Shown piece after piece: positions 37,978 through 46,907 of a stretch of 64,000 nucleotides of DNA (positions are counted from its first letter, which is position 1; every line of letters begins with the position of its first letter). The notes below the pieces were generated by a model. The model was given only the letters and a program-made list of their open reading frames with translations. It was not told the DNA's origin and made no database searches. The position numbers and the translations under genes are program-made. This DNA is from Candidatus Peribacteria bacterium RIFOXYB1_FULL_54_35 (GTDB lineage: Bacteria > Patescibacteriota > Gracilibacteria > Peribacterales > Peribacteraceae), in contig MFYJ01000011.1 in assembly GCA_001787755.1 (NCBI GenBank), forward strand, positions 174,436-238,435, written 5' to 3'.

Positions 37978-40900
37978 ATGCACAGATTTCATCAGCACCG
38001 TTCACAACGCTTTTCAGAGCATCGGCTCTGCTTCGGTATGCCAGAGGGGGGGAATGTTCCAGAGAACGCAGATTTGCGCGTGGAAACGGACGAGGAACTC
38101 TCCCCCCTTGTGAGTGATGGGGAAGTCCGACAAGAAGCCGGTAAGCGCGAGAAAACAGCGAGGCAGGAAACCCAGGCGGTTATGACAGGTCTCAGCAGCC
38201 GGGAAGTCCCCGTAGCTGTGGACACCAACAACCCAGATGACCCCGTTGGGCGCTCGCTCAGTGCAGTGCACAGGACAGAAGGGCCAAAAGGACAGGAGCA
38301 CAGGTCAGAGACTCAAGTGATGCAGGAGGGGGAGCGCATGATTGGGGAAGGATTGGAAATGAGTCCGGAGGAGCAGCGGTACCTTCTCCAGATGGAGACA
38401 AAATACCGTCAGGAGTACCAGCGTGCATCGAAGCAGGGGGGCTTCAATCAAGTGGAGTTCAAGAAGAACTGGATCGACCAGCATGGGAGTGAAGTCGCTG
38501 CAAACACGAAGTTTAGGCTCAACCCCGGAGTGCTAGGCTCTCCCTGTATCGGCATTCACACAGAAAAAGCACCCTACAAAGAACCGACGCCGGATCAGGT
38601 TCGGGTACTGCGTAGCATAGAGCAGAAGTACAACCAGGAACTGCAGAGGATTCTCCAACGGAACGGCAATCGTCCTCTTCCTGTGCAGCAACTCCTGCGG
38701 TTCAAGCAGGAGCAGATTACAAAGTTCAACCAGGAGCTTGCGGAGAACAATGTGCAGCTCCGGTTCCACATGGGCATCCCGGAGAGCTACTCCTTCGGGG
38801 TGGACTGGGACGGTGCGAATGCTGCTGAACCTCCCAGGAATGCTCTTGTCGGCAGTGCCGAGGGGCCGCGAGATGCAGCCAGCAGGGCTGCAGACAGATT
38901 AAATTCAGCTCCCAGGATGGGTGAAGCACTGGAAGCATTTCTCGAAGTTCTCGGCGCCCTTCTCCAGAAAATTCTTGAGTTTATCGAGAGGGCGGAGAAA
39001 GGAGAGACGCGGGGAGAAAAGAATGCAGAGGATGTAAAGGAAGATGCGAATGTACAGAAGGAAATTGATGCGGAGCTCAAGAAGCCGGGAATGACCCGGG
39101 AGAAACTTCAGGAGCAGACAGAAGGTGAACTGAAGGGTGCACAAGAGGAAGCAAAAAAACTCGAAGAAGATATCCCCTCCGCCGAAAAACAGCTTACGGA
39201 GCTTGGGGAAAAGGAGAAAAGCCTTCAGCGCCAGATAGACAATCCTACAGAAGGAGTGGATGTCGGTGATTTGAAGACACAGCTGCGGGATGTACAGGAA
39301 CAGAAGCGGTTGCTGGAGCAGAGCATTGGAGAGAAGAAAGGCCGGCTCGAAACACTAAAGAAGAACATCATTCCGCGTCTTGAGCGGAAGAAGAGGCTTC
39401 TGGGGGCAGAGAAGGGCGGCGAGAGAAAGGTGCAGCTTACAGAGGAACAGCGCGATCAATTGGATGCGGAAGCCCGGAATCTGAGAGAGCAACTTAATCC
39501 GCAGATACGGGAACGTCTTGGCAATTTCCGCCTTGGTCTTACAGAGGGGGGAGAACCGGCGCTCTTCCCGGAGAGTGCAGGAATATTGAAGGATATTGCC
39601 GGCGAGAAAGGATATATAGCTCTTTCTGATTTGCGGAGTCCTGATTTTGCCGGGCGCGTACGCAAAGCTTTCGAGAAGAGTATCAAAGGTGATGCTCGCA
39701 GGGGGCCAGGCGGGGAGCCAGGGGCAGAAGACAGAAAGCAGGAGGGGACGCCGGGGGGTGCTCCAGGAACAAGCGAAAGACCGGATGGTTCCAGCACAGA
39801 TGTCGGGGTGTCCGTCGCCCGTACCAGTGAGGCACTTACAGATTACCTACGACGCACGGAAGACTTCATACGTCGCCGTGTGGATATGTACCGTGCCCGC
39901 GTGAAGGGCACACAGCAGGAGATCGACAGTGCGAGCAAGTGGAATGTTGTTGACTGGGGGAGACAGAATGTACTTGAAAACACGCTCCAGCAGGAACAGC
40001 GGGCTCTGGGCCAGGCACTGGACGCACTACGCGCAATAGATGCGGCTCGGGGGAAAGTGGAGGCAAAAATTGCCATAGCGAACGATACAACAAAGAAAGA
40101 TGGCGAGAGAGTTCAGGTGCTCAAGGACGGGAGAAAAGTCTTGGATGGTTTACGGGGACTTATTCAGGACCCCAATTATGCGAAGATGAATGCAGAACTT
40201 GCTGCCATAGATAATCAGCTTGCAATCGCGGATAGGGCAGCGAGTGCCGTATCTGATGTAGTTGAAAATGCAGGTGAGGGTCTGATGAGTGCGGTAAATG
40301 CGATAGGTGACTATGCGTCCAAGATCCCGGGGGCAGCAGCGGATATATGGAGACAGGATATTGTTCCAGGTTGGAATGCGCACATTCAACCCCATCTCAG
40401 CTCACTTGCAGATTGGGGAGGAGAGCAATGGGATGCTGTAGGGAAAGCTCTGGGAGAGATCGGAGATGGTTTTGCAATTCTCTATAAAGGCACTGCTTCG
40501 GAGTTTGGTCAGGCATACAAGGAACAGTTCGACCAGATGTACGGTGGCGGTGTACAGAAACTTGAGGGACTCCTCGTTTCGGCTGGGGTACCTCAGGAGG
40601 ATGTCGCTGCTTTCAAGCAGATGGTAGTGGACTCCTTTGATGCTGCGATCGATGTCACCCAGGATATTAACAATCGCGGATTCTCCGTTGTTGTCAGTGA
40701 AATGTGGGATGGGGTTTCCCATGAGGTGGCTTCTGCCTGGGGGGAGAGTATCCAACCCCACCTCGATACTGCAGGAAGCTGGACGCAGGAACAGTGGGCA
40801 AACCTTGGTACGCTTGTACGGGAAGTCACAGACGGCGCCCGTTCCATTGCACAGGGGGCACCAGGGCAATTCGGTCAGAACTATAAAGAGCAGTTCAACC

Positions 40901-41013
40901 AGGTGTGTGGCAATGCTATGCAACAGATAGAAGATTCATTGGTCCAAGCGGGGGTAGATAGAGCAGCCATAGCATCTTTCAGGCAAACAGTTGAGAATTC
41001 TTTGCCATCATGA
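37978..41013 (+). CDS. Large coiled-coil protein with C-terminal repeats
   Basis: 1011 residues from ATG 37978; an internal ATG at 38038 would remove 20 residues. No signal peptide. Residues about 300-500 are a long Lys/Glu coiled coil (EEAKKLEEDIPSAEKQLTELGEKEKSL). A second helical region follows at 600-720. The last 220 residues are a duplicated unit: IQPHL..., W-x-x-EQW, FGQ-YKEQF-Q, and a (S/Q)AGV motif. The EQW motif recalls the repeat protein at 35762. Function unknown; a cytoplasmic scaffold is a guess. Confidence 0.5.
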   Translation: MHRFHQHRSQRFSEHRLCFGMPEGGNVPENADLRVETDEELSPLVSDGEVRQEAGKREKTARQETQAVMTGLSSREVPVAVDTNNPDDPVGRSLSAVHRTEGPKGQEHRSETQVMQEGERMIGEGLEMSPEEQRYLLQMETKYRQEYQRASKQGGFNQVEFKKNWIDQHGSEVAANTKFRLNPGVLGSPCIGIHTEKAPYKEPTPDQVRVLRSIEQKYNQELQRILQRNGNRPLPVQQLLRFKQEQITKFNQELAENNVQLRFHMGIPESYSFGVDWDGANAAEPPRNALVGSAEGPRDAASRAADRLNSAPRMGEALEAFLEVLGALLQKILEFIERAEKGETRGEKNAEDVKEDANVQKEIDAELKKPGMTREKLQEQTEGELKGAQEEAKKLEEDIPSAEKQLTELGEKEKSLQRQIDNPTEGVDVGDLKTQLRDVQEQKRLLEQSIGEKKGRLETLKKNIIPRLERKKRLLGAEKGGERKVQLTEEQRDQLDAEARNLREQLNPQIRERLGNFRLGLTEGGEPALFPESAGILKDIAGEKGYIALSDLRSPDFAGRVRKAFEKSIKGDARRGPGGEPGAEDRKQEGTPGGAPGTSERPDGSSTDVGVSVARTSEALTDYLRRTEDFIRRRVDMYRARVKGTQQEIDSASKWNVVDWGRQNVLENTLQQEQRALGQALDALRAIDAARGKVEAKIAIANDTTKKDGERVQVLKDGRKVLDGLRGLIQDPNYAKMNAELAAIDNQLAIADRAASAVSDVVENAGEGLMSAVNAIGDYASKIPGAAADIWRQDIVPGWNAHIQPHLSSLADWGGEQWDAVGKALGEIGDGFAILYKGTASEFGQAYKEQFDQMYGGGVQKLEGLLVSAGVPQEDVAAFKQMVVDSFDAAIDVTQDINNRGFSVVVSEMWDGVSHEVASAWGESIQPHLDTAGSWTQEQWANLGTLVREVTDGARSIAQGAPGQFGQNYKEQFNQVCGNAMQQIEDSLVQAGVDRAAIASFRQTVENSLPS

Positions 41014-41154
41014 TCTGATTTTTTTCAGAAGTGTCTGCAGATTCGGTATTGTTATCTCATAGGTTTAGAATGGTTTCTTCCACGTATATCGTCTTTTTGA
41101 AGCTAATTTACTGCTCTTGCTATTTACGGGAATTTCCAGGAGTATACTTTTCCT

Positions 41155-41454
41155 ATGAAATATCTTCTCCTCATCGCAGTACTTCTTATGGTTCCCGCCA
41201 CGAGCAGCGCCTTCTTCATCGAGGATTTCTTTTTCCAGAGTCAGCCTCCTGAATTTGTACGCACTGTTCAGCCCTCAACATTGCCAACGGTGCAAGGCTG
41301 GCCGAGCTGGATTGGAAGACTGGATGATTTCTCTCTCATGCTCTTCGGCCGGGAGTATGAGAGTCTCACGCGGAAACAGCAGGTGCAGACTCAGGAGCTT
41401 TCCAAGGAGTGGCCCAGCTGGATTGGTGTGCCGCTCCTGGGAATCATGCGGTAG
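41155..41454 (+). CDS. Small secreted protein
   Basis: 99 residues. Signal peptide MKYLLLIAVLLMVPATSSA with an AxA-type cut before FFIED. The mature part contains WPSWIG twice (GWPSWIGRLDD and EWPSWIGVP). Family not recognised. TATACT (41143-41148) is 6 nt before the ATG, suggesting a leaderless mRNA. It is convergent with the SIMPL gene, 31 bp apart. Confidence 0.6.
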   Translation: MKYLLLIAVLLMVPATSSAFFIEDFFFQSQPPEFVRTVQPSTLPTVQGWPSWIGRLDDFSLMLFGREYESLTRKQQVQTQELSKEWPSWIGVPLLGIMR

Positions 41455-41485
41455 GCTCTGAGTGAAGTTCCTGTGGCGTTCAAAT

Positions 41486-42208
41486 TCACCTGAGCCCGAA
41501 CGATGTGCGTACCACTGCTGTGACTTTCTTCTCGATAACGGAGGTGTCGTACATGCCGTAATCGGCGATATCCACAGAATTCTTTGCTGTAACCTGGAGC
41601 ACTCCCATGTTTGCAGACCGGAGGTCGCCCAGCTTGCCCCCCGCACTCTCGACCATTTGGGTTGCGCGCGTGCGGGCATCTGCCATGGCGTCTGCGAGGA
41701 TCTCCGCCTTCAGCTGCTGGAGTCCACTGTAGAAGTACTCGAGTGACAGTGTCGAGACCACTGCTCCTTTCGCTATGAGCTCGCCTGCTGCCTCTGCAGT
41801 GGAACGGACAAGATTCACGTCTGTTCCCTCCACTATCACATTCTGACGAAGGGTATAACCGCTGGGAGCGCCCCCTCTGTTGTAATCGTACATTGTTTCG
41901 ACACTCACTGGTTGTGTCGTTACCCACTCGGATGGGATGTTCTTCCGGTCCAGGAACACTTTTACCGCCTCAAGGTCGTTCTGCATAGCTTCATTGCTCA
42001 GCTGCAAGCCGCTTACGTCTGTTGCATGGGTAATCTGCATCGTCCACTTCGCCGTATCCGAGACGATCATGCGCTCGGCGGAACCTGTCACGGAAATCGT
42101 GTTTGTCAGTGCCCGCGTTTTGTAGAAACCGAGCGTCGCAATTGCTCCTGTGAGGACAATTGCCATCCCGAGGATGAGAGAGGGGAGAAGGAAATTATTG
42201 CGTGTCAT
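41486..42208 (-). CDS. SIMPL-domain (DUF541) protein
   Basis: 240 residues. N-terminal membrane anchor (LPSLILGMAIVLTGAIATLGFY), then the SIMPL/DUF541 fold: ISVTGSAERMIVSDTAKW, and a second half with VEGTDVNLVRSTAEAAGELI. Such proteins are periplasmic or surface-attached; their function is poorly known, and some bind stress-related or kinase-like partners. Good family call. Confidence 0.85.
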   Translation of the reverse strand: MTRNNFLLPSLILGMAIVLTGAIATLGFYKTRALTNTISVTGSAERMIVSDTAKWTMQITHATDVSGLQLSNEAMQNDLEAVKVFLDRKNIPSEWVTTQPVSVETMYDYNRGGAPSGYTLRQNVIVEGTDVNLVRSTAEAAGELIAKGAVVSTLSLEYFYSGLQQLKAEILADAMADARTRATQMVESAGGKLGDLRSANMGVLQVTAKNSVDIADYGMYDTSVIEKKVTAVVRTSFGLR

Positions 42209-42549
42209 GGCAGGAGGGAGAATGTGACTACGCTACGCCAAATCCTTCCACGTGTCATTGGGCACTATGCGGGGGAACAGGCTAGCTCACTGCTGGTTTC
42301 TCGCTTTCTCAGGGCAGTCCACCTTCGCTCCTGATGGCTTGCCAGCCGTAGCCGCAGCGACATAGTTGCTGTTCTGCAAACGAAGCTCAGGAGGCTACGG
42401 TGGACAGCCTTCGCTGCGCGAAGGCTGGTGCCGAGAGAGAGACTTGGATTCGTCTCGCCCCGTGTACGCGGGGCTCGCTCACCACAGGCTTCTCGTCTCT
42501 CCTATCGCAGATAGTTGCATTCTGGGTTCAGTGGGTCAATTTCCTATTT
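42209..42549. repeat. Gap with three inverted repeats before tRNA-Leu
   Basis: 341 bp without a gene. GTCCACC---GCTCCTGA (42317-42334) and TCAGGAGGCTACGGTGGAC (42387-42405) form an imperfect inverted repeat. CAGCCTTCGC (42405-42414) pairs with GCGAAGGCTG (42418-42427) as a 10-bp hairpin. GCCCCGTGTACGCGGGGC (42457-42474) is the second copy of the REP-like palindrome also found at 22422-22439. The palindromes look like remains of a mobile or REP-type element beside a tRNA gene. Confidence 0.55.
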
Positions 42550-42635
42550 TGGTGTCGTGGGAGAGACTCGAACTCTCACGTCTTTTGGACACCAGCTCCT
42601 AAAGCTGGCGCGTCTACCAGTTCCGCCACCACGAC
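42550..42635 (-). tRNA. tRNA-Leu (anticodon TAG)
   Basis: Acceptor GTCGTGG (42629-42635) pairs with CCACGAC (42554-42560); the discriminator A and encoded CCA follow at 42550-42553. The D-arm reads GGCGGAACTGGTAGAC. The anticodon stem CCAGC/GCTGG encloses TTTAGGA, so the anticodon is TAG. The variable arm is long, as in tRNA-Leu. GAGAGTTCGAGTCTC is the T-arm. Confidence 0.95.
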
Positions 42636-42639
42636 TCGG

Positions 42640-42683
42640 CACTTCGGCGGGCAAGTCTACCAGTTCCGCCGTCTCGGCCTGTA
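42640..42683 (-). pseudogene. Partial tRNA-Leu duplicate
   Basis: GCCGAGACGGCGGAACTGG (42665-42683 on the minus strand), continuing as TAGAC, matches the 5' part of a tRNA-Leu (acceptor plus D-arm). It then breaks into unrelated GCCCGCCGAAGTGCC before the intact tRNA begins. The stretch GGCGGAACTGGTAGAC is identical to the D-arm of the functional tRNA. It is a truncated copy left by duplication or excision. Confidence 0.6.
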
Positions 42684-42687
42684 AGGT

Positions 42688-43758
42688 TTATTCTACTTCT
42701 CTCTTTTTAAGTTTCACAGTGAGATATTTCTGTTTGGGGTCTTCCTCCTTTCCGACTTCCGACACCTTAATCACGGCAGCATTAATCATCCTTCTCTCCA
42801 CTTTCTCTGCCTCCTCGTGTGCGAGATGTTCTTCCCGCAAGGAGCTATCCATTTTTGCTTTCAGTCCAAGATCCGCATTTGTCAGCGCTTTGTGCTCCTC
42901 CTTCACCGCGTCATCCTGCTTTTTCTTCATTTCATTCCTGAGGAGGGATTCCTGCTTGCGGTACTCCACTTCAAGCTGTGTTTTCTTCCTGTTCGCTTCA
43001 AAGCGTAGCTTCTGAATGTTCTGCTTGTGCTCAAGATCCAGAGAATACTCCCGTTGTCTGCGTGCTACTTCAGGGAGCTGTGCAAGCTGCATTTTTTCAC
43101 GCGATAGATTCTGCTCAAGCTGCATTTCCTGCTGCTGCTCCCAGGTGCCCACCAGTGTTACCTGTTTCTTCTTTTCCTCCTGGGCTTCTGCTATGCGCTT
43201 CTGCATTTCATTTTCGGTGTCTCCTCTCCTCTTCCTGCAGTCTTTCTCTGCCTTTCTCCTTGCCGCATTTGCGTCGTATTCGGCTTGTTGCCTCATGAAA
43301 TGTGCTTTTTTCTTCCCCTCATCAATTAATCTTTTCATTTCTTCTTCTGTCTCCTCCTTCATTCGCTCTTCAGCCATTTTTCTCTCGTTTTGGATGCGCA
43401 GGTTCTCCATGTATTTGAGGTGTTCTTCCTGCTCCTTCTTTTTTCTCTCCTTTTCTTCCTCCAGCTTTTTTCGTTCCGCTTCCTTACGCTTTTTCATTTC
43501 TTCCACTGCCTTCTGCCGTTCCCTTTCTCCTTTTTTGTATGCAATTTTCTCCTGCTTACTCGCTTTTTCTTTCTCCACCTCTTCCAGCGCAAATACCATC
43601 GCCTGCTCATGCTGTTGCTGCTCTGCTTCATGGCGCTCCTCGCGTCTGGCAAGGCGCTTCTCCCGGTCTTCTGCCCGGCGTTTCATACCTTCCTCCAGGA
43701 GCCGGTTGAGCTCCCTCTTCATTTCATCGTCTGATGGGGGTTTGAGGGTATATCCCAC
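42688..43758 (-). CDS. Long Lys/Glu-rich single-helix protein
   Basis: 356 residues, almost entirely charged helix (Lys, Arg, Glu, Gln), with no membrane segment, signal peptide or known domain. Patterns such as EERHEAEQQQHEQAM and KLEEEKERKKKEQEEH fit a long single alpha-helix or coiled coil. Only the last 40 residues (VERRMINAAVIKVSEVG) look like another fold. A TATAAT box (43770-43775) with TATGG before it lies 11 nt upstream of the ATG. A structural spacer is likely. Confidence 0.55.
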   Translation of the reverse strand: MGYTLKPPSDDEMKRELNRLLEEGMKRRAEDREKRLARREERHEAEQQQHEQAMVFALEEVEKEKASKQEKIAYKKGERERQKAVEEMKKRKEAERKKLEEEKERKKKEQEEHLKYMENLRIQNERKMAEERMKEETEEEMKRLIDEGKKKAHFMRQQAEYDANAARRKAEKDCRKRRGDTENEMQKRIAEAQEEKKKQVTLVGTWEQQQEMQLEQNLSREKMQLAQLPEVARRQREYSLDLEHKQNIQKLRFEANRKKTQLEVEYRKQESLLRNEMKKKQDDAVKEEHKALTNADLGLKAKMDSSLREEHLAHEEAEKVERRMINAAVIKVSEVGKEEDPKQKYLTVKLKKREVE

Positions 43759-43836
43759 TAATAATATTATACCATATAATTTGATTTTAGTATATCTCGC
43801 TCCATGGCGGGAGTATAGGAGAACAGGAGGCTGTTG

Positions 43837-44151
43837 TTACTCTTCCTCTGATTTTTCCCAGGGGAGTGCCGACCGGGGCGGCGTCGTAATTTTTCCTTGA
43901 TCTACAAGTTCCATCAGCTTGAGCCTTATCAATTGCTCCGCGACCGAGGGTGCATCGCTTCCATAGAGCTGCGTCCTGGCCAGCGAAGTCAGCATCGCGA
44001 CGACAGCCTCGCCGGTTGAGATGGTAATCTGTGCCGTCGGGGTAATACTCTCGCTGCCCGTGCCACATTCCTCACTGGTGTTGCCATTGTGAGGAGGGCT
44101 AACGGTCACGATGGGGGTCGTTGTATCGCTCTGTTCATCTTCAGGAGGCAT
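43837..44151 (-). CDS. Small protein of unknown function
   Basis: 104 residues. A Thr/Pro/Ser-rich first half (SDTTTPIVTVSPPHNG) and a helical second half (AVVAMLTSLARTQLYG, VAEQLIRLKLMELVDQG). No recognised domain. Upstream on the minus strand TTGACT (44185-44190), 18 nt, CATAAA is a possible promoter. It lies between the helical protein and aspS. Confidence 0.45.
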   Translation of the reverse strand: MPPEDEQSDTTTPIVTVSPPHNGNTSEECGTGSESITPTAQITISTGEAVVAMLTSLARTQLYGSDAPSVAEQLIRLKLMELVDQGKITTPPRSALPWEKSEEE

Positions 44152-44204
44152 AACATATTTATGCCATATTCATATGCAATGAGTCAAGGAAAACTCTTTC
44201 CCTC

Positions 44205-45965
44205 TTACTCCTCCTCCACAATCCGGATTCCCAGTTCCTCAATCTGCTCCTGTGGCATGGCAGAAGGTGCTCCGAGCATCAGGTCCTTCGCTTTCTGATC
44301 CTTCGGGAAGGCGATGACTTCCCGGATATTCGGCTCTCCCGCGAGAATCATGACGACGCGGTCAATGCCATAGGCGAAACCTCCGTGAGGTGGTGCGCCG
44401 TATTCAAATGCTTTGAGAATGTGCCCGAACCGTCTCTGCTGGTCCTCTTTGGGAATCTTCAGCAGGTCGAAGACTTCCTCCTGCAGCTTCGGCTCGTGGA
44501 TTCTGATGGAACCCGAGCCCAGCTCGTAGCCGTCCAGAATAAGATCGTAGCAAATAGCGTGCACATGGAACGGATCGGTGTGCCGCTTCTCCCACTCGTT
44601 CATGTGCGGGTGAGTGAAGGGGTGATGAGAGAATGTGATGCCGCCGTCCTCTGTCTCTTCGCAGAGAGGGAAATCCGTGACCCAGAACATGGAGTGGACG
44701 GAGGTATCGATGAGCGAGAAGCGGATTGCCGCTTCCTTGCGCACCGCCCCCAAGCTGTTGCAAACCACCCGGAATTTGTCGGCTCCGAAGAAGAGGGCGT
44801 CTCCGGTTTGCGCGCCGGTCGCCTGGATGAGTTTTTCCAGGTAGCCTTCTGTGAAGAATTTGAGGAGCGGTGACTGTGGCCCCTCTTTTTTCAGGAGGAT
44901 ATATGCCAGCCCCTTTGCTTTCTGTTCCCTTGCGAGCTCTGTCCAACGGTCGATCTCGCCCCGGCTGAGCACCGCTCCCCCCGGGATTCTGATGGCGCGG
45001 ACGATTCCCCCAGCCTTCAGGGCATCTTCAAATACCTTAAAACCGCAGCCTTCTGAGAAACCTGAAACATCTGTAATCGGGAGGTCGTACCGGAGGTCCG
45101 GTTTGTCCGACCCGTACGTATCCATCACCTGCTGCCATGTGTAACGCTCCACTGTACCGCCCTTGAGTGGTTTTGTGCTGCATTCCTTCAGAACCGCCCT
45201 TAAAGATCCCTGGATAATTTCCATCACATCTTCCTGCTCACAGAAGCTCATCTCAAAATCCAGCTGCACAAACTCTGGCTGGCGGTCTCCACGCTGGTCC
45301 TCGTCGCGGAAGCACCGGGCAATCTGGAAGTAGCGGTCCAGACCCCCGACCATGCAGAGCTGCTTGAGCTGCTGCGGGCTCTGCGGGAGCACAAAAAAAT
45401 TCCCAGGGTAGATACGCGAGGGCACCAGGTACTCACGGGCACCCTCAGGGGTTCCTTTAATGAGGCAGGGGGTATCGATTTCCAGGCATTCCTGTTCCAC
45501 GAAGTACTTCCGTATCACCTGGAACACTTTCGACCGCAGGGCGATGTTCTTCTGCATGCGTTCCCTCCGCATGTCAAGGTAACGGTACTTGAGTCTCGTC
45601 TCTTCCCCCACGTCTTTTTCCTGATCTATTTCGAATGGGGGGGTTATTGCTTCGTTCAGCACCTTCAGCTCATCCACAAGCACCTCAATTTCTCCTGTAG
45701 GGTTCTCTTCCCGCTCTGCCCCTTCGAGGCGCTTACGGACTTTTCCAGTGGCTTGCAGCACCCATTCCGGACGCACTTTCTCGGCTACGGCAAAGGCTTT
45801 CTTATTCTCAGGGTCGATCACCACCTGCGTGAAGCCGTAGCGATCCCGAAGGTCGATGAAAATGAGCCCGCCATGATCGCGACGGCGGTGGACCCAGCCG
45901 CAGAGGGTTGTTTGCATTCCCTTGTTGCTTGCACGGAGTTCGCCGCAGGTGTGAGTACGGAGCAT
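44205..45965 (-). CDS. aspS: Aspartyl-tRNA synthetase
   Basis: 586 residues, bacterial type with a GAD insertion. N-terminal OB-fold anticodon domain (GWVHRRRDHGGLIFIDLRDRYG), class II motif 1 in IDTPCLIKGTPEGAREYLVPS, motif 2 in YFQIARCFRDEDQRGDRQPEF, and motif 3 in GGFAYGIDRVVMIL. Whether it charges tRNA-Asn too is not clear from this sequence. It has no obvious Shine-Dalgarno sequence. Confidence 0.96.
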   Translation of the reverse strand: MLRTHTCGELRASNKGMQTTLCGWVHRRRDHGGLIFIDLRDRYGFTQVVIDPENKKAFAVAEKVRPEWVLQATGKVRKRLEGAEREENPTGEIEVLVDELKVLNEAITPPFEIDQEKDVGEETRLKYRYLDMRRERMQKNIALRSKVFQVIRKYFVEQECLEIDTPCLIKGTPEGAREYLVPSRIYPGNFFVLPQSPQQLKQLCMVGGLDRYFQIARCFRDEDQRGDRQPEFVQLDFEMSFCEQEDVMEIIQGSLRAVLKECSTKPLKGGTVERYTWQQVMDTYGSDKPDLRYDLPITDVSGFSEGCGFKVFEDALKAGGIVRAIRIPGGAVLSRGEIDRWTELAREQKAKGLAYILLKKEGPQSPLLKFFTEGYLEKLIQATGAQTGDALFFGADKFRVVCNSLGAVRKEAAIRFSLIDTSVHSMFWVTDFPLCEETEDGGITFSHHPFTHPHMNEWEKRHTDPFHVHAICYDLILDGYELGSGSIRIHEPKLQEEVFDLLKIPKEDQQRRFGHILKAFEYGAPPHGGFAYGIDRVVMILAGEPNIREVIAFPKDQKAKDLMLGAPSAMPQEQIEELGIRIVEEE

Positions 45966-46174
45966 GGTGCCCGGGAAGGAGGGTGCAGGAAGTATGCGGT
46001 GTCCGTTTGCAGAATTCCAGCTTTCTTTCGCTCATTGCTTCAGTTTGCTGCAGACCTTGTGGCGGATGGTGTGTTTACAGGGGTAGAGTCATCTGAGATG
46101 GAATGTGGAGAACTGGCAAACGGGGCTTAGTCTGATGGATTGCAAAATAAAATAATTATGTTATAATAGTATCC
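45966..46174. promoter_or_regulatory. aspS upstream gap with promoter of small peptide
   Basis: No convincing gene in this 209-bp gap. TTGCAA (46140-46145), a 16-nt spacer and TATAAT (46162-46167) form a good promoter for the small reading frame starting at 46175. The predicted start falls on the ATG. Confidence 0.5.
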
Positions 46175-46288
46175 ATGAAACACAATTCCATAGTTCCGAA
46201 GCACATTTCCCTCGGCGTCCTTGGGCTCGCGCTCATGGCCATCCATGCCTTCATTGTGCTTCCGGTCCTGCAGGCTTCTGTTCTGTAG
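46175..46288 (+). CDS. 37-residue membrane peptide
   Basis: A short reading frame not seen as a long gene: MKHNSIVPKHIS, then a hydrophobic stretch (LGVLGLALMAIHAFIVLPVL) and stop. One membrane-spanning segment of about 20 residues. The TATAAT box is only 7 nt before the ATG, which would give a leaderless mRNA. No neighbour points to a role. It could be a genuine small membrane protein or a chance frame; the promoter fit raises confidence. Confidence 0.5.
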   Translation: MKHNSIVPKHISLGVLGLALMAIHAFIVLPVLQASVL

Positions 46289-46373
46289 GAAAGATACGGT
46301 ATTGATGGGAAACGGAACACGAGAGCCTTCCGCCTCTTTTCAGGCGTAGAGTTACAGGCTTCCATACCGGATA

Positions 46374-46820
46374 TCAATCGAACAATTTGTTCATTTCCTC
46401 TTTAAATTCTTCCACGTCCTTGAATTCCCGGTGCACGGATGCAAAGCGGATGTAAGCAACTTTGTCGAGTTTCCTGAGAGCCCGCATGACATCTGTGCCG
46501 ATGGTGGAGCTGGCTACTTCCTTCTTGTTGGCGCACCACTTCTCTTCCAGTTTGTTCAGGAGATCGTCGATCTGGTTCTGAGAAACAGGCCGCTTAGTAC
46601 ATGCGAGCCAGATGCCGCGTTCCAGTTTAGTGCGGCTGTACGGTTCCCGCGTGCCGTCACGTTTTACAATGATCAGTGAGCTGAGTTCCTGCCGTTCGAA
46701 GGTAGTGAACCTGTGGTTGCACTTCGGGCATTCCCGCCTTCTGCGCACCGCTCTGCCCTCTTCCGCGAGGCGGGAGTCGATGACCGATGTATCCTGACAT
46801 TTGCAGTGTGGGCAGTGCAT
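46374..46820 (-). CDS. nrdR: Transcriptional repressor NrdR
   Basis: 148 residues, normal. Zinc ribbon with CPHC at 3-6 and CPKC at about 31-34, then an ATP-cone domain (IVKRDGTREPYSRTKLERGIW). It represses ribonucleotide reductase genes when dATP is high. No nrd genes are in the window. TAAACT lies 6 nt before the ATG. Confidence 0.96.
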   Translation of the reverse strand: MHCPHCKCQDTSVIDSRLAEEGRAVRRRRECPKCNHRFTTFERQELSSLIIVKRDGTREPYSRTKLERGIWLACTKRPVSQNQIDDLLNKLEEKWCANKKEVASSTIGTDVMRALRKLDKVAYIRFASVHREFKDVEEFKEEMNKLFD

Positions 46821-46907
46821 GTATGTAGTTTACAGCTTGTAGTTTGTAGTTTGTAGAAATATCCTCACCACAAACTATTTGCTTGAAGCAGGTTGCCTTC
46901 GTTTCGT
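46821..46907. repeat. TTGTAGT heptad repeat
   Basis: GTAGTTTACAGCTTGTAGTT and the bases after it (46825-46855) contain two and a half exact TTGTAGT units plus degenerate ones. This is the same 7-nt periodicity as at 1708-1732 and 10839-10866. The gap is between tsaC and nrdR. Confidence 0.5.

Noticed and set aside
43016..43900. 294-codon plus-strand frame, Ser/Phe/Leu-rich
   Set aside because: It is the antisense of the Lys/Glu-rich helical gene; AAG/GAG codons read backward as CTT/CTC. No independent start or homology.
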